This document shows, piece after piece, positions 40,696 to 51,146 of a stretch of DNA of 64,000 nucleotides. Positions within the stretch are counted from its first letter, which is position 1. Every line of letters starts with the position of its first letter. Origin of the DNA: Azotobacter paspali (GTDB lineage: Bacteria > Pseudomonadota > Gammaproteobacteria > Pseudomonadales > Pseudomonadaceae); assembly GCF_042434745.1 (NCBI RefSeq), contig NZ_JBHLSS010000047.1. The stretch is one strand, 5' to 3'. The position numbers and the translations under genes are program-made. The notes under the pieces are model-generated. The model saw only the letters and a list, made by a program, of their open reading frames with translations. It searched no databases and was not told the origin of the DNA.

Positions 40696-40902
40696 CAGGG
40701 CAATCGCATGAAATGTCTTTCCGATACCGGACTGGAAAGATTGTGTGCCTGGTCGTTCCGGCCTGGTCTTCAAATCCGGTGCATCGGCTGCTTGCCGAGG
40801 GGCTGGATACTTCCTGTTTCGGCTACTCGGCAAGCAGCCATGCCAAGGATCACACAATCTTTCCAGTCTGGTATCAGGCGAGCGCTTCATGCGATTGCCC
40901 TG
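40696..40902 (+). mobile_element. Non-autonomous inverted-repeat element, copy 2 (207 bp)
   Basis: Ends CAGGGCAATCGCATGAA and TTCATGCGATTGCCCTG, identical to copy 1, flanked by the exact 10-bp duplication TGGGAAACGC (40686-40695 and 40903-40912). It lies in the 414-base divergent region between leuS and the zinc-ribbon gene, 75 bases upstream of the leuS start, so it may affect leuS transcription. No transposase is encoded. Confidence 0.88.
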
Positions 40903-41035
40903 TGGGAAACGCCCGGCCGGTGCGCAACGGCCACCGCTGGCGCTCTGCCGCCGTTTGTCGCGGCGCCCGACCGTGGCGTAGGCGGGCGCTAAGCTCAGGG
41001 GGAGGATGCCGTTTTTCCCGACGTCGAGGTGTGGG

Positions 41036-41467
41036 ATGGACGAACTGGGCGCGCGTGGCGGGCTGTACCGGCGACTGATCGAGCGGATCGCTTGTGCCCT
41101 GAGCGGAGCCGAGGCTGCGCGCTGGCGCGGCGGAGTGGAGCCGGCGGTGTTGGAATTGCACGATTTGTCGCCCGCCGAGCGGGCGCTAATCCGCGCCTGG
41201 CTGCGCCAGGACGTGCAGTGGCTGCGCGGCTGGCAGGCGGCGGCCGGGGAGCTGGCGCTGATCGAGCGTCAGGAGCGCGCCGTCCGCGGCCTCATACCGA
41301 AGGGGCGCCCGGTCGCCCCGGCGCGGCGGATTCGTTTGCGGCGCCATGCCCATCTGTGCTGCGCCCTGTGCGGCCAGGTCATACAGTGGCGTCGCACCAG
41401 CAAGGTTTCGGCCTGCCCGCTCTGTCACTCGCGGCTGTTCCGGGTCGGCCGGCGGCTTCCGTGCTAG
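41036..41467 (+). CDS. Zinc-ribbon protein, YbeL/DUF1451-like
   Basis: A 143-residue protein with a C-terminal zinc ribbon: CCALCGQVIQWRRTSKVSAC followed by PLCHSRLFRVGR, i.e. two CxxC pairs. The helical N-terminal part (YRRLIERIACALSGAEAARW) resembles YbeL-type proteins found next to leuS in gammaproteobacteria. The function is unknown; nucleic-acid or protein binding is likely. ATG 41036 with GAGGTG five bases before is preferred over ATG 41006, whose ribosome-binding site would touch the start codon. Confidence 0.78.
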   Translation: MDELGARGGLYRRLIERIACALSGAEAARWRGGVEPAVLELHDLSPAERALIRAWLRQDVQWLRGWQAAAGELALIERQERAVRGLIPKGRPVAPARRIRLRRHAHLCCALCGQVIQWRRTSKVSACPLCHSRLFRVGRRLPC

Positions 41468-41493
41468 GCTGCGCGCCTCGCCCGGAGGTGCCG

Positions 41494-42255
41494 ATGCCGC
41501 TTCGCTATCTGCTCAAGCAACTTTTGCTGCCGCCGTCCGGCCCGCTACTCCTGCTGGTGCTCGGCTGGTGGCTACGGTGTCGCGCGCCGCGGTTGGCCGC
41601 TGCCTGTTTCGCGCTCGGCGTGGGCGGGCTGTGGCTGCTCAGCCTGCCGGTGACGGTGGAGTGGCTGGCGCGGGCGATCGAGCGCGAGCCGGCATTGGAC
41701 GAGGCGCAGTGGCCGCGCCTGGCGCAGCGGGCCGAGGCCATCGTGGTGCTGGGCGGCGGGCGCGAACGCGGCGATCCGGCCTGGGGCGGCGACCAGCCGA
41801 GTCCGCTGGCGCTCGAACGGTTGCGCTACGCCGCCCGTCTGGCGCGAGCCTCGGGCCTGCCGCTGCTGGCCAGCGGCGGTTTGCACTTCGGTGCGCCGCC
41901 CAGCGAGGCGGCACTGCTCGGCGAGGTGCTGGAGAAGGACCACGGCCTGCAACTGCGCTGGCGCGAGGAGCGCAGCCGCACCACCTCGGAGAACGCCCGC
42001 TACAGCGCCGAGCTGCTGCAAGCGGAGGGCATCCGCCGGGTGGTGCTGGTGACCCAGGCCTGGCACATGCCGCGGGCGCGCTGGTGTTTCGAGCGGGCCG
42101 GCTTCAGCGTGCTGCCGGCCCCGGCGGGCTTTCTCGGCGTGCCCAACGGGCGTCCGCTGGGCGGCTGGCTGCCCGAGGGGCGGGCGCTGTGGCAGAGTGG
42201 CCTGCTGCTCAACGAGGCGCTGGGGCGGCTGGCCTATCGGTGGCTCTACCGCTGA
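41494..42255 (+). CDS. elyC: ElyC/YdcF-like DUF218 membrane protein
   Basis: A 253-residue protein with two N-terminal membrane helices (about 12-28 and 33-52) and a DUF218 domain: AEAIVVLGGGRERGD, RLRYAARLARASGLPLLASGG, RTTSENARYSAELLQ and VTQAWHMPRARWCFERAG. E. coli ElyC is needed for envelope integrity and affects undecaprenyl-lipid supply at low temperature. GGAGG precedes the ATG. Its 3' end overlaps the convergent lnt gene by ten bases. Confidence 0.85.
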   Translation: MPLRYLLKQLLLPPSGPLLLLVLGWWLRCRAPRLAAACFALGVGGLWLLSLPVTVEWLARAIEREPALDEAQWPRLAQRAEAIVVLGGGRERGDPAWGGDQPSPLALERLRYAARLARASGLPLLASGGLHFGAPPSEAALLGEVLEKDHGLQLRWREERSRTTSENARYSAELLQAEGIRRVVLVTQAWHMPRARWCFERAGFSVLPAPAGFLGVPNGRPLGGWLPEGRALWQSGLLLNEALGRLAYRWLYR

Positions 42256-43796
42256 GCTTCGACGGCCGGACCGGGCGCGGCGCGCTCGGCCCGCCGGCGC
42301 AGCAGCGCCCAGCCGAGCAGCAGGACGGCGAGGCCCGCCAGCGGCCAGGCGCGCCAGCGCAGGTAGGGGGTGAGGCCCTGCATCGGCGTCACCTCGCCGT
42401 AGAGCACGGCACGCTGGAACTGCGGCAGGCGCTCGGTGATCCGCCCGAAGGGGTCGATCAGCGCGGTGACGCCGTTGTTGGTGGTGCGGATCATCCAGCG
42501 GCCGGCCTCCAGGGCGCGCATCTGCGCCATCTGCAGGTGTTGCAAGGGGCCGATGGAGGAGCCGAACCAAGCATCGTTGCTGATGGTCAGCAACAGATCG
42601 CTGCGCGCGGCCAGGCCGGCGGCGAATTCCGGATAGACCACCTCGTAGCAAATGTAGGGCGCGATCTTCCAGCCGCGGGCTTCGAGCAGCGGCTGGTCGG
42701 CCGGGCCGCGGGCGAAGTCGGACATCGGCAGGTCGAAGAAGGCGATCAGTCCGCGCAGCACCTCCTGCAGCGGCACGTATTCGCCGAAAGGCACCAGCTT
42801 CTGCTTCAGGTAGGTGCCAGAGCCTTCGCCGGCGACGACTATGCCGTTGTAGTAGCGCGGCTCGCCCTGGGCATTGTGCCGACGGATCGGCACCCCGGTG
42901 AGCAGCGCCATGTGGCGCGGTCGGGCGTAGCGGTCGAGGCCGGCGAGGTAGTTTTCGGCGTACTCCTTGAGGATCGGCACGGCGGTTTCCGGCCAGACCA
43001 CCAGGTCGACCGGCGCGGCGCGCTGCAGGGTGAGGTCGCGGTAGAGCAGCAGTTGGGCGCTGAGCTGTTCCGGGTCCCACTTGAGGTTCTGCTCCACGTT
43101 GCCCTGCACCGCGGCGACCTTCAGCGGCGCGCCGGCCGGCGCGGTCCAGGCGTGGCCGCGCAGCGCCAGTCCGGTTGCCCAGGGCGCGAGCAGCAGGACG
43201 AGGGCGCCGAGCAGCGCGGGCGGCCGGCGCAGCAGGCGCGGCAGATTGACCAGCAGCGCGGCGGACAGCGCTAAGGCGAAGGACAGCAGCCAGACCCCGC
43301 CCAGCGGCGCCAGGCCGGCGAGCGGCCCTTCGAGCTGGCTGTAGCCGGCGTAGAGCCAGGGAAAGCCGGTGAGGAACCAGCCGCGAAAGCCTTCCAGGGC
43401 CAGCCAGAGGGCGGCGAAGGCCAGGGCGTCGGCCAGCGGCGCGTCGCTCCGGCGCAGCCAGCGGCTCCACAGCCAGGCGGGCAGGGCGAAGAAGAACGCC
43501 AGGGCGAGCATCAGCGCCAGGGTGAGCAGGCCGGCCAGCGGCAGCGAGGCGGCACCGTAGTCGTGGATGCTGATGTAGATCCAACTGGTACCGGCCGCGT
43601 AGAGGCTGAAGCCGTAGCACCAGCCGCGCCACAGCGCCGCCCGCGGCGACGCCTCGCGCAGGCTGAGGTAGAGCAGGGCGAGCGACAGCAGTGCCAGCGG
43701 CCAGAGGTCGAAAGGGGCCTGGGCCAAGGGCATCAGGGCGCCGGCGGCCAGCGCCAGCAGGTTGCCCGGCCAGCCGGGACGGGTGATCCAGCGCAT
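42246..43796 (-). CDS. lnt: Apolipoprotein N-acyltransferase
   Basis: A 516-residue inner-membrane enzyme that adds the third acyl chain to lipoproteins. Six or more N-terminal helices precede a nitrilase-like periplasmic domain with catalytic Glu270 (VVWPETAVP), Lys333 (KQKLVPFGEY) and Cys383 (YICYEVVYPE), matching E267/K335/C387 in E. coli. The order miaB-ybeZ-ybeY-corC-lnt is conserved, and all lie on this strand. Confidence 0.96.
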   Translation of the reverse strand: MRWITRPGWPGNLLALAAGALMPLAQAPFDLWPLALLSLALLYLSLREASPRAALWRGWCYGFSLYAAGTSWIYISIHDYGAASLPLAGLLTLALMLALAFFFALPAWLWSRWLRRSDAPLADALAFAALWLALEGFRGWFLTGFPWLYAGYSQLEGPLAGLAPLGGVWLLSFALALSAALLVNLPRLLRRPPALLGALVLLLAPWATGLALRGHAWTAPAGAPLKVAAVQGNVEQNLKWDPEQLSAQLLLYRDLTLQRAAPVDLVVWPETAVPILKEYAENYLAGLDRYARPRHMALLTGVPIRRHNAQGEPRYYNGIVVAGEGSGTYLKQKLVPFGEYVPLQEVLRGLIAFFDLPMSDFARGPADQPLLEARGWKIAPYICYEVVYPEFAAGLAARSDLLLTISNDAWFGSSIGPLQHLQMAQMRALEAGRWMIRTTNNGVTALIDPFGRITERLPQFQRAVLYGEVTPMQGLTPYLRWRAWPLAGLAVLLLGWALLRRRAERAAPGPAVEAQR

Positions 43797-43908
43797 CGGG
43801 AGTCCTTTCAGAAAAATGGCGGCGCAAGCTTAATGGAGCGGCCCGCGGCATGCCATGGCGGCCCGGTGAAAGGCCAGGGCACCGCGGCGCGGTGCCCTGG
43901 TGAAGCCC

Positions 43909-44751
43909 TCAGTGGCGCGGCGGGCTCAAACGCAGCAGGTGAATGCGCCGGCTGTCGGCGTTCAACACGCGGAAGCGGAAGTCGCCGACCTCGACGGTTT
44001 CGTTGCGTCTGGGCAGATGGCCGAAGGCATGGGCCACCAGGCCGCCGAGGGTGTCGAACTCGTTGACCGGCAATTGGCTGTCGAAGTGCTTGTTGAAGTC
44101 CTCGATCGGCATCAGCGCCTTGATCACGAAATCGCCGCTGGGCAGTTCCTTGATGTAGCTGTCCTCTTCGACGTCGTGCTCGTCCTCGATGTCGCCGACG
44201 ATCTGCTCGAGCACGTCCTCGATGGTCACCAAGCCGGCGACGCCGCCATATTCGTCGATGACGATAGCCATGTGGTTGTGGGTGCTGCGGAACTCCCGCA
44301 GCAGCACGTTCAGACGCTTAGATTCGGGGACGAAGGTCGCCGGGCGCAGCAGCGCCTTGAGTTCGCAGGCGCAGGCCTCGTCGACGCCGCGCAGCAGCAG
44401 CGGCAGCAGGTCCTTGGCCAGCAGGATGCCGACGATATCGTCGAGGCTTTCGCCGATCACCGGGTAGCGCGAGTGGGCTTCCTCGATGATGGTCGGCAGG
44501 AACTCCCGGGGCGTCTGGTCGGCCCTGACGGTGACCATCTGCGAACGCGGGACCATGATGTCGCGCACCTGTAGGTCGGCGACCTGGATGGCGCCCTCCA
44601 CGATGGTCAGCGCTTCGCTGTCGAGCAGTTCGTTCTGGTGCGCCTCGTGGAGGATTTCCAACAGTTCCTGACGGTTGCGGGGTTCGTGGGCAAAGGCCTG
44701 GGTCAATTTGCTCAGCCAGGATTGCCCGTTGCTTGATCGATCGTCGCTCAT
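43909..44751 (-). CDS. corC: CorC-type CBS/transporter-associated domain protein
   Basis: A 280-residue soluble protein with two CBS domains ([14 protein letters not shown], and [23 protein letters not shown]) and a C-terminal CorC_HlyC domain ([20 protein letters not shown]). Originally linked to magnesium and cobalt efflux; the genetic place between ybeY and lnt is conserved. Start overlaps the ybeY stop by four bases. Confidence 0.94.
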   Translation of the reverse strand: MSDDRSSNGQSWLSKLTQAFAHEPRNRQELLEILHEAHQNELLDSEALTIVEGAIQVADLQVRDIMVPRSQMVTVRADQTPREFLPTIIEEAHSRYPVIGESLDDIVGILLAKDLLPLLLRGVDEACACELKALLRPATFVPESKRLNVLLREFRSTHNHMAIVIDEYGGVAGLVTIEDVLEQIVGDIEDEHDVEEDSYIKELPSGDFVIKALMPIEDFNKHFDSQLPVNEFDTLGGLVAHAFGHLPRRNETVEVGDFRFRVLNADSRRIHLLRLSPPRH

Positions 44752-45236
44752 CTTCCTTCGCTCATGATGCCCGATTCGGGCAGGTCGTCGCCATCGTAGG
44801 GGTTGGGATAGCCCAGTTCAGCTAGCAAGTCCCGTTCCAAGAATTCCATTTCCTCGGCTTCCGCATCTTCGATGTGGTCATAGCCGAGCAGGTGCAGGCA
44901 GCCATGGATCACCAGATGGGCCCAGTGGGCATCCGCTGTCTTGTCCTGCTCGGCGGCCTCGCGCTCGACCACCGGCACGCAGATCACCAGGTCGCCGAGC
45001 AGCGGTATATCTAGCAGTCCCTCCGGCACGTCGGCCGGAAAGGACAGCACGTTGGTGGGGTAGTCCTTGTGCCGCCAGGTACGGTTCAGTTCGCGGCCTT
45101 CCTCTTCGTCGACCAGGCGGATGGTCAGTTCGGAGTCGGCGCTGCGCTGGCGCAGGGCCAGTTCGCACCAGCGACGGAAATCGTCTTCAGCGGGCAGCGG
45201 CCGTACGCTGGCCACCTGCAGGTCCAGCTCAAGCAT
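44748..45236 (-). CDS. ybeY: Endoribonuclease YbeY
   Basis: A 162-residue metal-dependent single-strand RNase needed for 16S rRNA 3'-end maturation and late 70S quality control. The zinc motif HxxxHxxxxxH is present in [15 protein letters not shown], and [12 protein letters not shown] is conserved. Overlaps both neighbours (ybeZ by eight bases, corC by four). Confidence 0.96.
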   Translation of the reverse strand: MLELDLQVASVRPLPAEDDFRRWCELALRQRSADSELTIRLVDEEEGRELNRTWRHKDYPTNVLSFPADVPEGLLDIPLLGDLVICVPVVEREAAEQDKTADAHWAHLVIHGCLHLLGYDHIEDAEAEEMEFLERDLLAELGYPNPYDGDDLPESGIMSEGR

Positions 45237-46239
45237 CGCGGCGTCCTTCCTGGCGCTCGCCTTGCGGGCGAGGCGGGTTGAGTTCCTCGAAGCGCTCGTA
45301 AGCCTCGACGATGCGCTGCACCAGCGGGTGGCGAACCACGTCTTTAGGCTGGAAGCGGGTGAAGCTGATCCCAGGGATGTCCTTGAGCACCTCCATCACG
45401 TGGGCCAGGCCCGACCTGGTGCCGCGCGGCAGGTCGACCTGGGTGATGTCGCCGGTGATCACCGCGGTGGAGCCGAAGCCGATGCGGGTGAGGAACATCT
45501 TCATCTGTTCCAGGGTGGTGTTCTGGCTTTCGTCGAGGATGATGAAGCTGTTGTTCAGGGTGCGTCCACGCATGTAGGCCAGCGGGGCGATCTCGATCAC
45601 CTGCCTTTCGATCAGCTTGGCCACCTGTTCGAAGCCGAGCATTTCGTAAAGGGCGTCGTACAGCGGGCGCAGGTAGGGGTCGATCTTCTGCGCCAGGTCG
45701 CCGGGCAGAAAGCCGAGCTTCTCGCCGGCCTCCACCGCCGGGCGCACCAGCAGGATGCGCCGCACCTGCTCGCGCTCCAGGGCGTCCACCGCGCAGGCCA
45801 CGGCGAGGTAAGTCTTGCCGGTGCCGGCCGGGCCTATGCCGAAGTTGATGTCATTGTCGAGGATCGCCTTGACATAGCGCTGCTGATTGGCGCCGCGCGG
45901 GCGGATCAGCCCCTTGCGGGTGCGCAGGGCGACCCCGACTTCGGCATGGGGGTCGGCCAGCGCCTCCAGGCCCGACTCCTGGAGAAACAGGTGAACCAGG
46001 TCCGGGGTCAGGTCGACGCCGTGGGTCTCGCGGTAGAGGCGGCGCAGCAGGTTCTCGCCGGCCTGGGTATGTTTCGGCTCGCCGAGCAGTTCGAACTGGT
46101 TGCCGCGGTTGCGGATTTCGATGGCCAGACGCTGTTCGATTAGGCGCAGGTGTTCGTCGAACTGTCCGCAGAGATTGGCGAAGCGGCGGGCTTCGAAGGG
46201 AGCGATGGTGAAGCGATGGGGTTCTATGGGTGCGTTCAA
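45229..46239 (-). CDS. ybeZ: PhoH-like ATPase YbeZ
   Basis: A 336-residue P-loop NTPase with Walker [12 protein letters not shown], Walker [12 protein letters not shown] and the PhoH signature [14 protein letters not shown]. It interacts with YbeY in other bacteria and probably acts as an RNA helicase-like partner in ribosome maturation. The N-terminal KH-like part is present ([20 protein letters not shown]). It is 139 bases downstream of miaB in the same direction. Confidence 0.94.
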   Translation of the reverse strand: MNAPIEPHRFTIAPFEARRFANLCGQFDEHLRLIEQRLAIEIRNRGNQFELLGEPKHTQAGENLLRRLYRETHGVDLTPDLVHLFLQESGLEALADPHAEVGVALRTRKGLIRPRGANQQRYVKAILDNDINFGIGPAGTGKTYLAVACAVDALEREQVRRILLVRPAVEAGEKLGFLPGDLAQKIDPYLRPLYDALYEMLGFEQVAKLIERQVIEIAPLAYMRGRTLNNSFIILDESQNTTLEQMKMFLTRIGFGSTAVITGDITQVDLPRGTRSGLAHVMEVLKDIPGISFTRFQPKDVVRHPLVQRIVEAYERFEELNPPRPQGERQEGRRDA

Positions 46240-46378
46240 GGGTTTCAGAGGACAGCCGTCCTACGACAGGATGATGGGGAAAAGAATAGCGCCGTCGGCG
46301 GCAGGGTGGAAGCCGCCGGCGCCCGGCGGGTGCCGACCCGACGGGCGCCAGCCACCGGGGCGAAGGTGCACATGGGCG

Positions 46379-47707
46379 TCAATCGAGCAGACTACCGCGC
46401 AGGGAGTGGGGCAGAGCATCATCGATGCGCACCAGAACGAACTGGCCGATCAGTCGCGGATTGTCCGAGGGGAAGTTGACGATGCGGTTGTTCCCGGTGC
46501 GTCCCTGGAGCATGCCTGGGTCCTTCTTCGAGTAGTCGCTGACCAGGATGCGCTGGACGCTGCCGACCATCCGCCGGCTGATCTCGAAGCCCTGCTGGTA
46601 GATGCGGTTCTGCAGGATTTGCAGGCGCTGCTTTTTCAGCTCTTCTGGGGTGTCGTCGGGCAGTTCCGCCGCCGGGGTACCGGGGCGCGGGCTGAACACG
46701 AAGGAGAAGGAGAAGTCGAAGCCGACTTCCTCGATCAGTTTCATGGTCTGCGCGAAGTCCTGCTCGGTCTCGCCGGGGAAGCCGACGATGAAGTCCGAAC
46801 TGATGCTGATGTCCGGCACCGCTGCCTTCAGCTTGCGGATCCGCGACTTGTATTCCAGCGCGGTGTGGTTGCGCTTCATCGCCGCGAGAATCCGGTCGGA
46901 GCCGGACTGTACCGGCAGGTGGACGAACTTCACCAGTTCCGGGATCTCGGCATGCGCCGCGATGATGGCGTCGGAGAATTCCAGCGGGTGGCTGGTGGTG
47001 TAGCGCAGGCGGTCGATGCCGTCGACGGCGGCGACCAGATAGAGCAGTTCGGCGAAGTCGACCGGGTGTCCGTCGGCGGTCGTGGCCCGGTAGCCGTTGA
47101 CGTTCTGGCCGAGCAGGGTGACCTCGCGTACGCCGTTCTCGGCTAGGTGGATGACCTCGGCGAGCACGTCTTCCGGCGGCCGGCTGACCTCCTCGCCGCG
47201 GGTGTAGGGCACCACGCAGTAGCTGCAGTACTTGCTGCAGCCCTCCATCACCGAGACGAAAGCGCTGGGGCCATCGACCCGCGGCTCGGGCAGGCGGTCG
47301 AACTTCTCGATTTCCGGGAAGGAAACGTCCACCTGCGGCTGCCGGGTGTTGCGCGCGGCGTCGATCATCTCCGGCAGGCGGTGCAGGGTCTGCGGACCGA
47401 ACACCACGTCGACGTAGGGCGCGCGCTCGCGGATCGCCGCGCCCTCCTGGCTGGCCACGCAACCGCCGACGCCGATCACCAGCGCCGGGTTGCGCTTCTT
47501 CAACTCGCGCCAGCGACCCAACTGGGAAAACACCTTTTCCTGGGCCTTCTCGCGGATCGAGCAGGTATTGAGGAGGATGACGTCGGCTTCCGCCGGGTTC
47601 TCGGTGAGTTCCAGAGCCTGGTGCTCACCCAGCAGGTCGGCCATGCGCGAGCTGTCGTACTCGTTCATCTGGCAGCCGTGGGTTTCGATGAAAAGCTTCT
47701 TGGCCAT
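46379..47707 (-). CDS. miaB: tRNA-2-methylthio-N6-dimethylallyladenosine synthase
   Basis: A 442-residue radical SAM methylthiotransferase that modifies A37 of tRNAs reading UNN codons. Auxiliary Fe-S cysteines are Cys12, Cys49 and Cys83; the radical SAM cluster is Cys157, Cys161 and Cys164 (GCSKYCSYC). A C-terminal TRAM domain follows. ATG 47707 gives the usual [20 protein letters not shown] start. The third large element begins upstream (target duplication at 47768-47777), about 60 bases from the start codon, within its likely promoter. Confidence 0.95.
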   Translation of the reverse strand: MAKKLFIETHGCQMNEYDSSRMADLLGEHQALELTENPAEADVILLNTCSIREKAQEKVFSQLGRWRELKKRNPALVIGVGGCVASQEGAAIRERAPYVDVVFGPQTLHRLPEMIDAARNTRQPQVDVSFPEIEKFDRLPEPRVDGPSAFVSVMEGCSKYCSYCVVPYTRGEEVSRPPEDVLAEVIHLAENGVREVTLLGQNVNGYRATTADGHPVDFAELLYLVAAVDGIDRLRYTTSHPLEFSDAIIAAHAEIPELVKFVHLPVQSGSDRILAAMKRNHTALEYKSRIRKLKAAVPDISISSDFIVGFPGETEQDFAQTMKLIEEVGFDFSFSFVFSPRPGTPAAELPDDTPEELKKQRLQILQNRIYQQGFEISRRMVGSVQRILVSDYSKKDPGMLQGRTGNNRIVNFPSDNPRLIGQFVLVRIDDALPHSLRGSLLD

Positions 47708-47777
47708 GGCAATCGGGTCTAGGGGATTCGAGGGACCGCGCATTATAGGGAGGCGCGCGGGGCGCGGCCAGAGACGC

Positions 47778-48492
47778 CGAGCAGGCGCATGAAACGTCTG
47801 TCCGATACTGGACTGGAAAGGTTGTGTGCCTGGTCGTTCCGGCATGGTTTTCAGATTCAGTGCATGGGCTACTTACCGAGGGGCTGGATACTTCCTGTTT
47901 CGGCCCCCGGCCGAGTCACTTTTTCTTGTCTGGCCACGAAAAAGTAACCCAAAAGAAGGCCACCCCCTCATCCGGCCCTGTGCTTCGCTCCGGGTTCCCT
48001 CCCTGCATCGCGGCTCTCGCGGCATCCTTGCCGCTCGACCCCTTCCACGACGATTCCGCTCGGCCTCCTGAAGGGGGCATCTAGCGCAGCCTGACAGGTC
48101 GCGCCGCAAGAGCGAAAGCGCTTTCAGGCAACCCGGAGCCCGACTCCCGTTCAGGAGGCCGAGCGCAGGCGTCGCGTGGAGGGGCGAGCCGCGGGGAGGC
48201 GGCGAGAGTCGTACGAGGGGCATGGATGCCCCTTGTGCGACGACCCTCGCAGCGGCGCCGGAGCGAGGGAACCCCGGCGTAGCCGGGGCCGAATGACCCG
48301 GCGCGCTTTCTCTTTGGTTACTTTCTCTTTGCGCGCGCAAAGAGAAAGTGACTCGGCCGGGGGGCCGAAACAGGAAGTATCCAGCCCCTCGGCAAGCAGC
48401 CGATGCACCGGATTTGAAGACCACGCCGGAACGACCAGGCACACAACCTTTCCAGTCCAGTATCGGGCGAGCGCTTCATCCGATTGCCCTGA
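47778..48492. mobile_element. Fold-back element, copy 3 of the CAGGG family (about 715 bp)
   Basis: The right end is TTCATCCGATTGCCCTG and the left a decayed version (CAGGCGCATGAA). Direct repeats CCAGAGACGC at 47768-47777 and 48493-48502 give the same 10-bp duplication length. Unlike copies 1 and 2, both arms are the same roughly 120-130 bp sequence in opposite orientation (both run to CTTCCTGTTTCGG), so the whole element can fold back. Its centre holds a different repeat (47908-48360). It separates the divergent genes miaB and the DUF1820 gene. No protein is supported within it. Confidence 0.8.
47908..48360. repeat. Nested inverted-repeat sequence with GGCCGAGTCACTTT ends
   Basis: Starts with CGGCCGAGTCACTTT and ends AAAGTGACTCGGCCGG. 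Each end also contains an internal palindrome (CACTTTTTCTTG...CGAAAAAGTAACC on the left, CTTTCTCTTTGCGCGCGCAA on the right) followed by the same GGTTACTTT-type block, about 50 bp of imperfect inverted repeat in total. Similar AAAGAAAAAGTAACC-type blocks are common interspersed repeats in pseudomonads (from memory). It probably inserted into the middle of the CAGGG-family element. Confidence 0.65.
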
Positions 48493-48574
48493 CCAGAGAC
48501 GCCGGGCAGGGCGGTGCGCCGCGGCCCTTGTGCTATCCTCCGCGGCTCCTTTCCAGCGACTTACCCGCAGCCAA

Positions 48575-48904
48575 ATGAGCAAGCGCGACGCCACGATCTA
48601 CAAGGTGATATTCCTCAACCAGGGCCAGGTCTACGAGCTGTATGCCAGGCAGCTCCGCCAGAGCGACCTATGGGGCTTTCTGGAGATCGAGGAGTTCGTC
48701 TTCGGTGAACGTACCCAGATGCTGATCGATCCCGGCGAGGAGCGCCTGCGCGGCCAGTTCGAGGGCGTGCAGCGCAGCTTCGTGCCGCTGCACGCGATCG
48801 TCCGCATCGACGTGGTGGAGCGCCTGGGTACGGCGCGGATCAGCGAGGCCAAGGGCGGCAACATCACGCCCTTCCCGCTGCCGCCGCTGCCGGACAAGAG
48901 CTGA
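48575..48904 (+). CDS. DUF1820 family protein
   Basis: A 109-residue protein with the family pattern YKVIFLNQGQVYELYARQ, LWGFLEIEEFVFGER and a SFVPLHAIVRIDVVE block, ending in the proline-rich ITPFPLPPLP. Found next to miaB in pseudomonads; function unknown. The last sequence before the ATG shows no strong ribosome-binding site. Its promoter lies between it and the fold-back element. Confidence 0.85.
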   Translation: MSKRDATIYKVIFLNQGQVYELYARQLRQSDLWGFLEIEEFVFGERTQMLIDPGEERLRGQFEGVQRSFVPLHAIVRIDVVERLGTARISEAKGGNITPFPLPPLPDKS

Positions 48905-48935
48905 CGGGACGGTCGCGGCGCGAAGCGCCTTCGAT

Positions 48936-49481
48936 TCAGGGTAGCGGCGAGAACGGCGAGCGGCCTTCGAGGGCCTGCAGTTCCATGAGGTAGTTGCGGA
49001 AGATCTGGCCGAGCACCTGGGTGGCGGCCTCCAGTTCGTCGCCGCTCATCTGCTCGGCGACCTGATCGGCACTGTCCAAGGCATCCTCGGAGCCGTTCAC
49101 CGCAGCCATCTTCAGCACTATATAAGCCTGCACCATGTTGGCCGGTACGCCCTCGCCGTGGAAGAACATCAGCCCCAGGCGGTGCTGGGCCTCGGCGTGG
49201 CCCTTGAGCGAAGCCTGTTCGAACCAGTGCAGCACGCGGGCTAGGTCGCGCGGAGTGCGCTTGCCGTCGTAGTAGAACTCGCCCAGTTCGTATTCGGCCT
49301 GCGGGTCGCCGTTCTGCGCGGCCTGTTCGCAGCGCGACAGCGCCGCCGGCAGTTCCTCGGCTGGACTGTCCAGGGTGCAACTGCCCGGCGCCGGGATCAG
49401 CAGAGTGTTCTCCCCGGCCATGGCCGGCAAGAAAAAAGAACATAGCAACAGGCAACCCAGGGTCAGGTTACGGCGGATCAT
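48936..49481 (-). CDS. Exported Sel1-repeat (TPR-like) protein
   Basis: A 181-residue protein with a signal peptide (LGCLLLCSFFLPAMA, cleavage after AMA) and two to three Sel1 repeats: GDPQAEYELGEFYYDGKR, GHAEAQHRLGLMFFHGEG and the following AYIVLKMAAVNGS. Sel1 repeats form helical pairs for protein binding. ATG 49481 is chosen because it begins the signal peptide. It is convergent with the DUF1820 gene. Likely a periplasmic scaffold; partner unknown. Confidence 0.8.
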   Translation of the reverse strand: MIRRNLTLGCLLLCSFFLPAMAGENTLLIPAPGSCTLDSPAEELPAALSRCEQAAQNGDPQAEYELGEFYYDGKRTPRDLARVLHWFEQASLKGHAEAQHRLGLMFFHGEGVPANMVQAYIVLKMAAVNGSEDALDSADQVAEQMSGDELEAATQVLGQIFRNYLMELQALEGRSPFSPLP

Positions 49482-49838
49482 GGAATCGCTGCGCCTCGAG
49501 TCGGAGCGGGCGGGAGTTGCCCGGCCGGCAAAGTGTGCCGGCCGCCACATTATGAATAAGCGACGCGGGCCTTACAAAGCCTTTGGCTGTGCAAAAAAAC
49601 GCCGCGCCCGGCCATGCCGCGTTGGAATCGGGCCTGGCGGCCGCTCGCGGCCGACACGCTTCGGTGCGGCTCGGAAAGGGCGAGCGGAGCGCGTCGTGCT
49701 CATTCACCATGCGTGAATTTTGCTTCTTCGCTCGATTTCGCCTTGCCCGACCTTCGCTCGCCAGGTTTCGCACGGCCTGTCTCGCCGCCCTTTGCCGCCC
49801 CCGGAGCGGGAAAGCCGCCGGGGGCGCCAGCGGGTCGT
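49482..49838. other. Intergenic stretch with no recognisable gene
   Basis: The 357 bases between hemL's end and the Sel1 gene have short open frames on both strands but no conserved protein, RNA gene or terminator I can support. Confidence 0.45.
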
Positions 49839-51128
49839 TCAGGCCTTGGCGAGAGTGGCGAAGGCACGCTCGGCGGCTTCGAGGGTGATCGACAGCTCCG
49901 TCTCGCTATGGGCGATGGAGGTGAAGCCGGCCTCGAAGGCGGAAGGCGCCAGATAGACGCCGCCGTCGAGCATCAGGTGGAAGAAGCGCTTGAAGCGCTC
50001 GGCGTCGCTAGCCATCACGTCGGCGAAGGTGACGATCTCGTCGGCGCCGCTGAAGTACAGGCCGAACATGCCGCCCGCCCGGGTGGTGACGAAGGGGATT
50101 CCGGCGGCGTCGGCGCGCTCCTGCAGGCCCTGCAGCAGGCGGCCGGTGTACTCGGCGAGTTCCCGGTGGAAACCCGGCCGGCCGATCAGCTTGAGGGTGG
50201 TCAGGCCCGCGGCCATGGCCAGCGGGTTGCCGGAAAGGGTCCCGGCCTGGTAGACCGGGCCGAGCGGGGCGATGCATTCCATGATCGCCCGCTTGCCGCC
50301 GAAGCAGCCGACCGGCATGCCACCGCCAACGATCTTGCCGAAGGTCGAGAGGTCCGGGGTGACCCCGTAATGCGCCTGGGCGCCGCCCAGGGCGACGCGA
50401 AAGCCGGTCATCACCTCGTCGAAGATCAGCACCACGCCGTGCTGGTCGCACTGCGCGCGCAGTCCTTCGAGGAAGCCCGGCGCCGGCGGTACGCAGTTCA
50501 TGTTGCCGGCCACCGGCTCGACGATAATGCAGGCAATCTCCCGACCGACTTCGGCGAGGGTTCTTTCCACCGCGCCCAGGTCGTTGTAGGGCAGGGTCAG
50601 GGTGTGCTTGGCGAAGGCCGCCGGCACGCCGGGGGAACTGGGCACGCCAAGGGTCAGGGCGCCGGAGCCGGCCTTGACCAGCAGGCTGTCGGAGTGGCCG
50701 TGGTAGCAGCCCTCGAACTTGACGATGCTGTCGCGGCCGGTGTAGCCGCGGGCCAGGCGGATCGCGCTCATGGTCGCCTCGGTGCCGGAGCTGACCATGC
50801 GCACCATGTCCATAGACGGCACCAACGCGCAGACCAGTTCGGCCATCTCGCTTTCGAGCGCGGTCGGCGCGCCGTAGGATAAGCCGTGCTCCAATTGCCG
50901 ACGCACCGCTTCAAGCACCTCCGGGTGAGCGTGGCCGAGGATCATCGGGCCCCAGGAGCCGACGTAGTCGACATAGCGCTTGTCGTCTTCGTCGATCACG
51001 TAGGCGCCTTCGGCGTGCTTGAAGAACAGCGGGGTGCCGCCGACGCCGCGGAAGGCGCGCACCGGCGAGTTGACGCCGCCGGGGATGTGCTTCTGGGCGT
51101 TGGCGAAGAGGGTTTCGGAACGGGACAT
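49839..51128 (-). CDS. hemL: Glutamate-1-semialdehyde 2,1-aminomutase
   Basis: A 429-residue PLP enzyme that makes 5-aminolevulinate in the C5 heme pathway. Start [26 protein letters not shown] and the segments [33 protein letters not shown] ([19 protein letters not shown]) and [16 protein letters not shown] with the PLP-binding Lys are diagnostic. It lies downstream of thiD and thiE on the same strand, the usual pseudomonad order. Confidence 0.96.
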   Translation of the reverse strand: MSRSETLFANAQKHIPGGVNSPVRAFRGVGGTPLFFKHAEGAYVIDEDDKRYVDYVGSWGPMILGHAHPEVLEAVRRQLEHGLSYGAPTALESEMAELVCALVPSMDMVRMVSSGTEATMSAIRLARGYTGRDSIVKFEGCYHGHSDSLLVKAGSGALTLGVPSSPGVPAAFAKHTLTLPYNDLGAVERTLAEVGREIACIIVEPVAGNMNCVPPAPGFLEGLRAQCDQHGVVLIFDEVMTGFRVALGGAQAHYGVTPDLSTFGKIVGGGMPVGCFGGKRAIMECIAPLGPVYQAGTLSGNPLAMAAGLTTLKLIGRPGFHRELAEYTGRLLQGLQERADAAGIPFVTTRAGGMFGLYFSGADEIVTFADVMASDAERFKRFFHLMLDGGVYLAPSAFEAGFTSIAHSETELSITLEAAERAFATLAKA

Positions 51129-51146
51129 GTGGGCCTCGCGAGCAGG

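Noticed and set aside
47826..48578. Several short open frames in the fold-back element
   Set aside because: They are translations of repeats, present in both arms, with no protein family.
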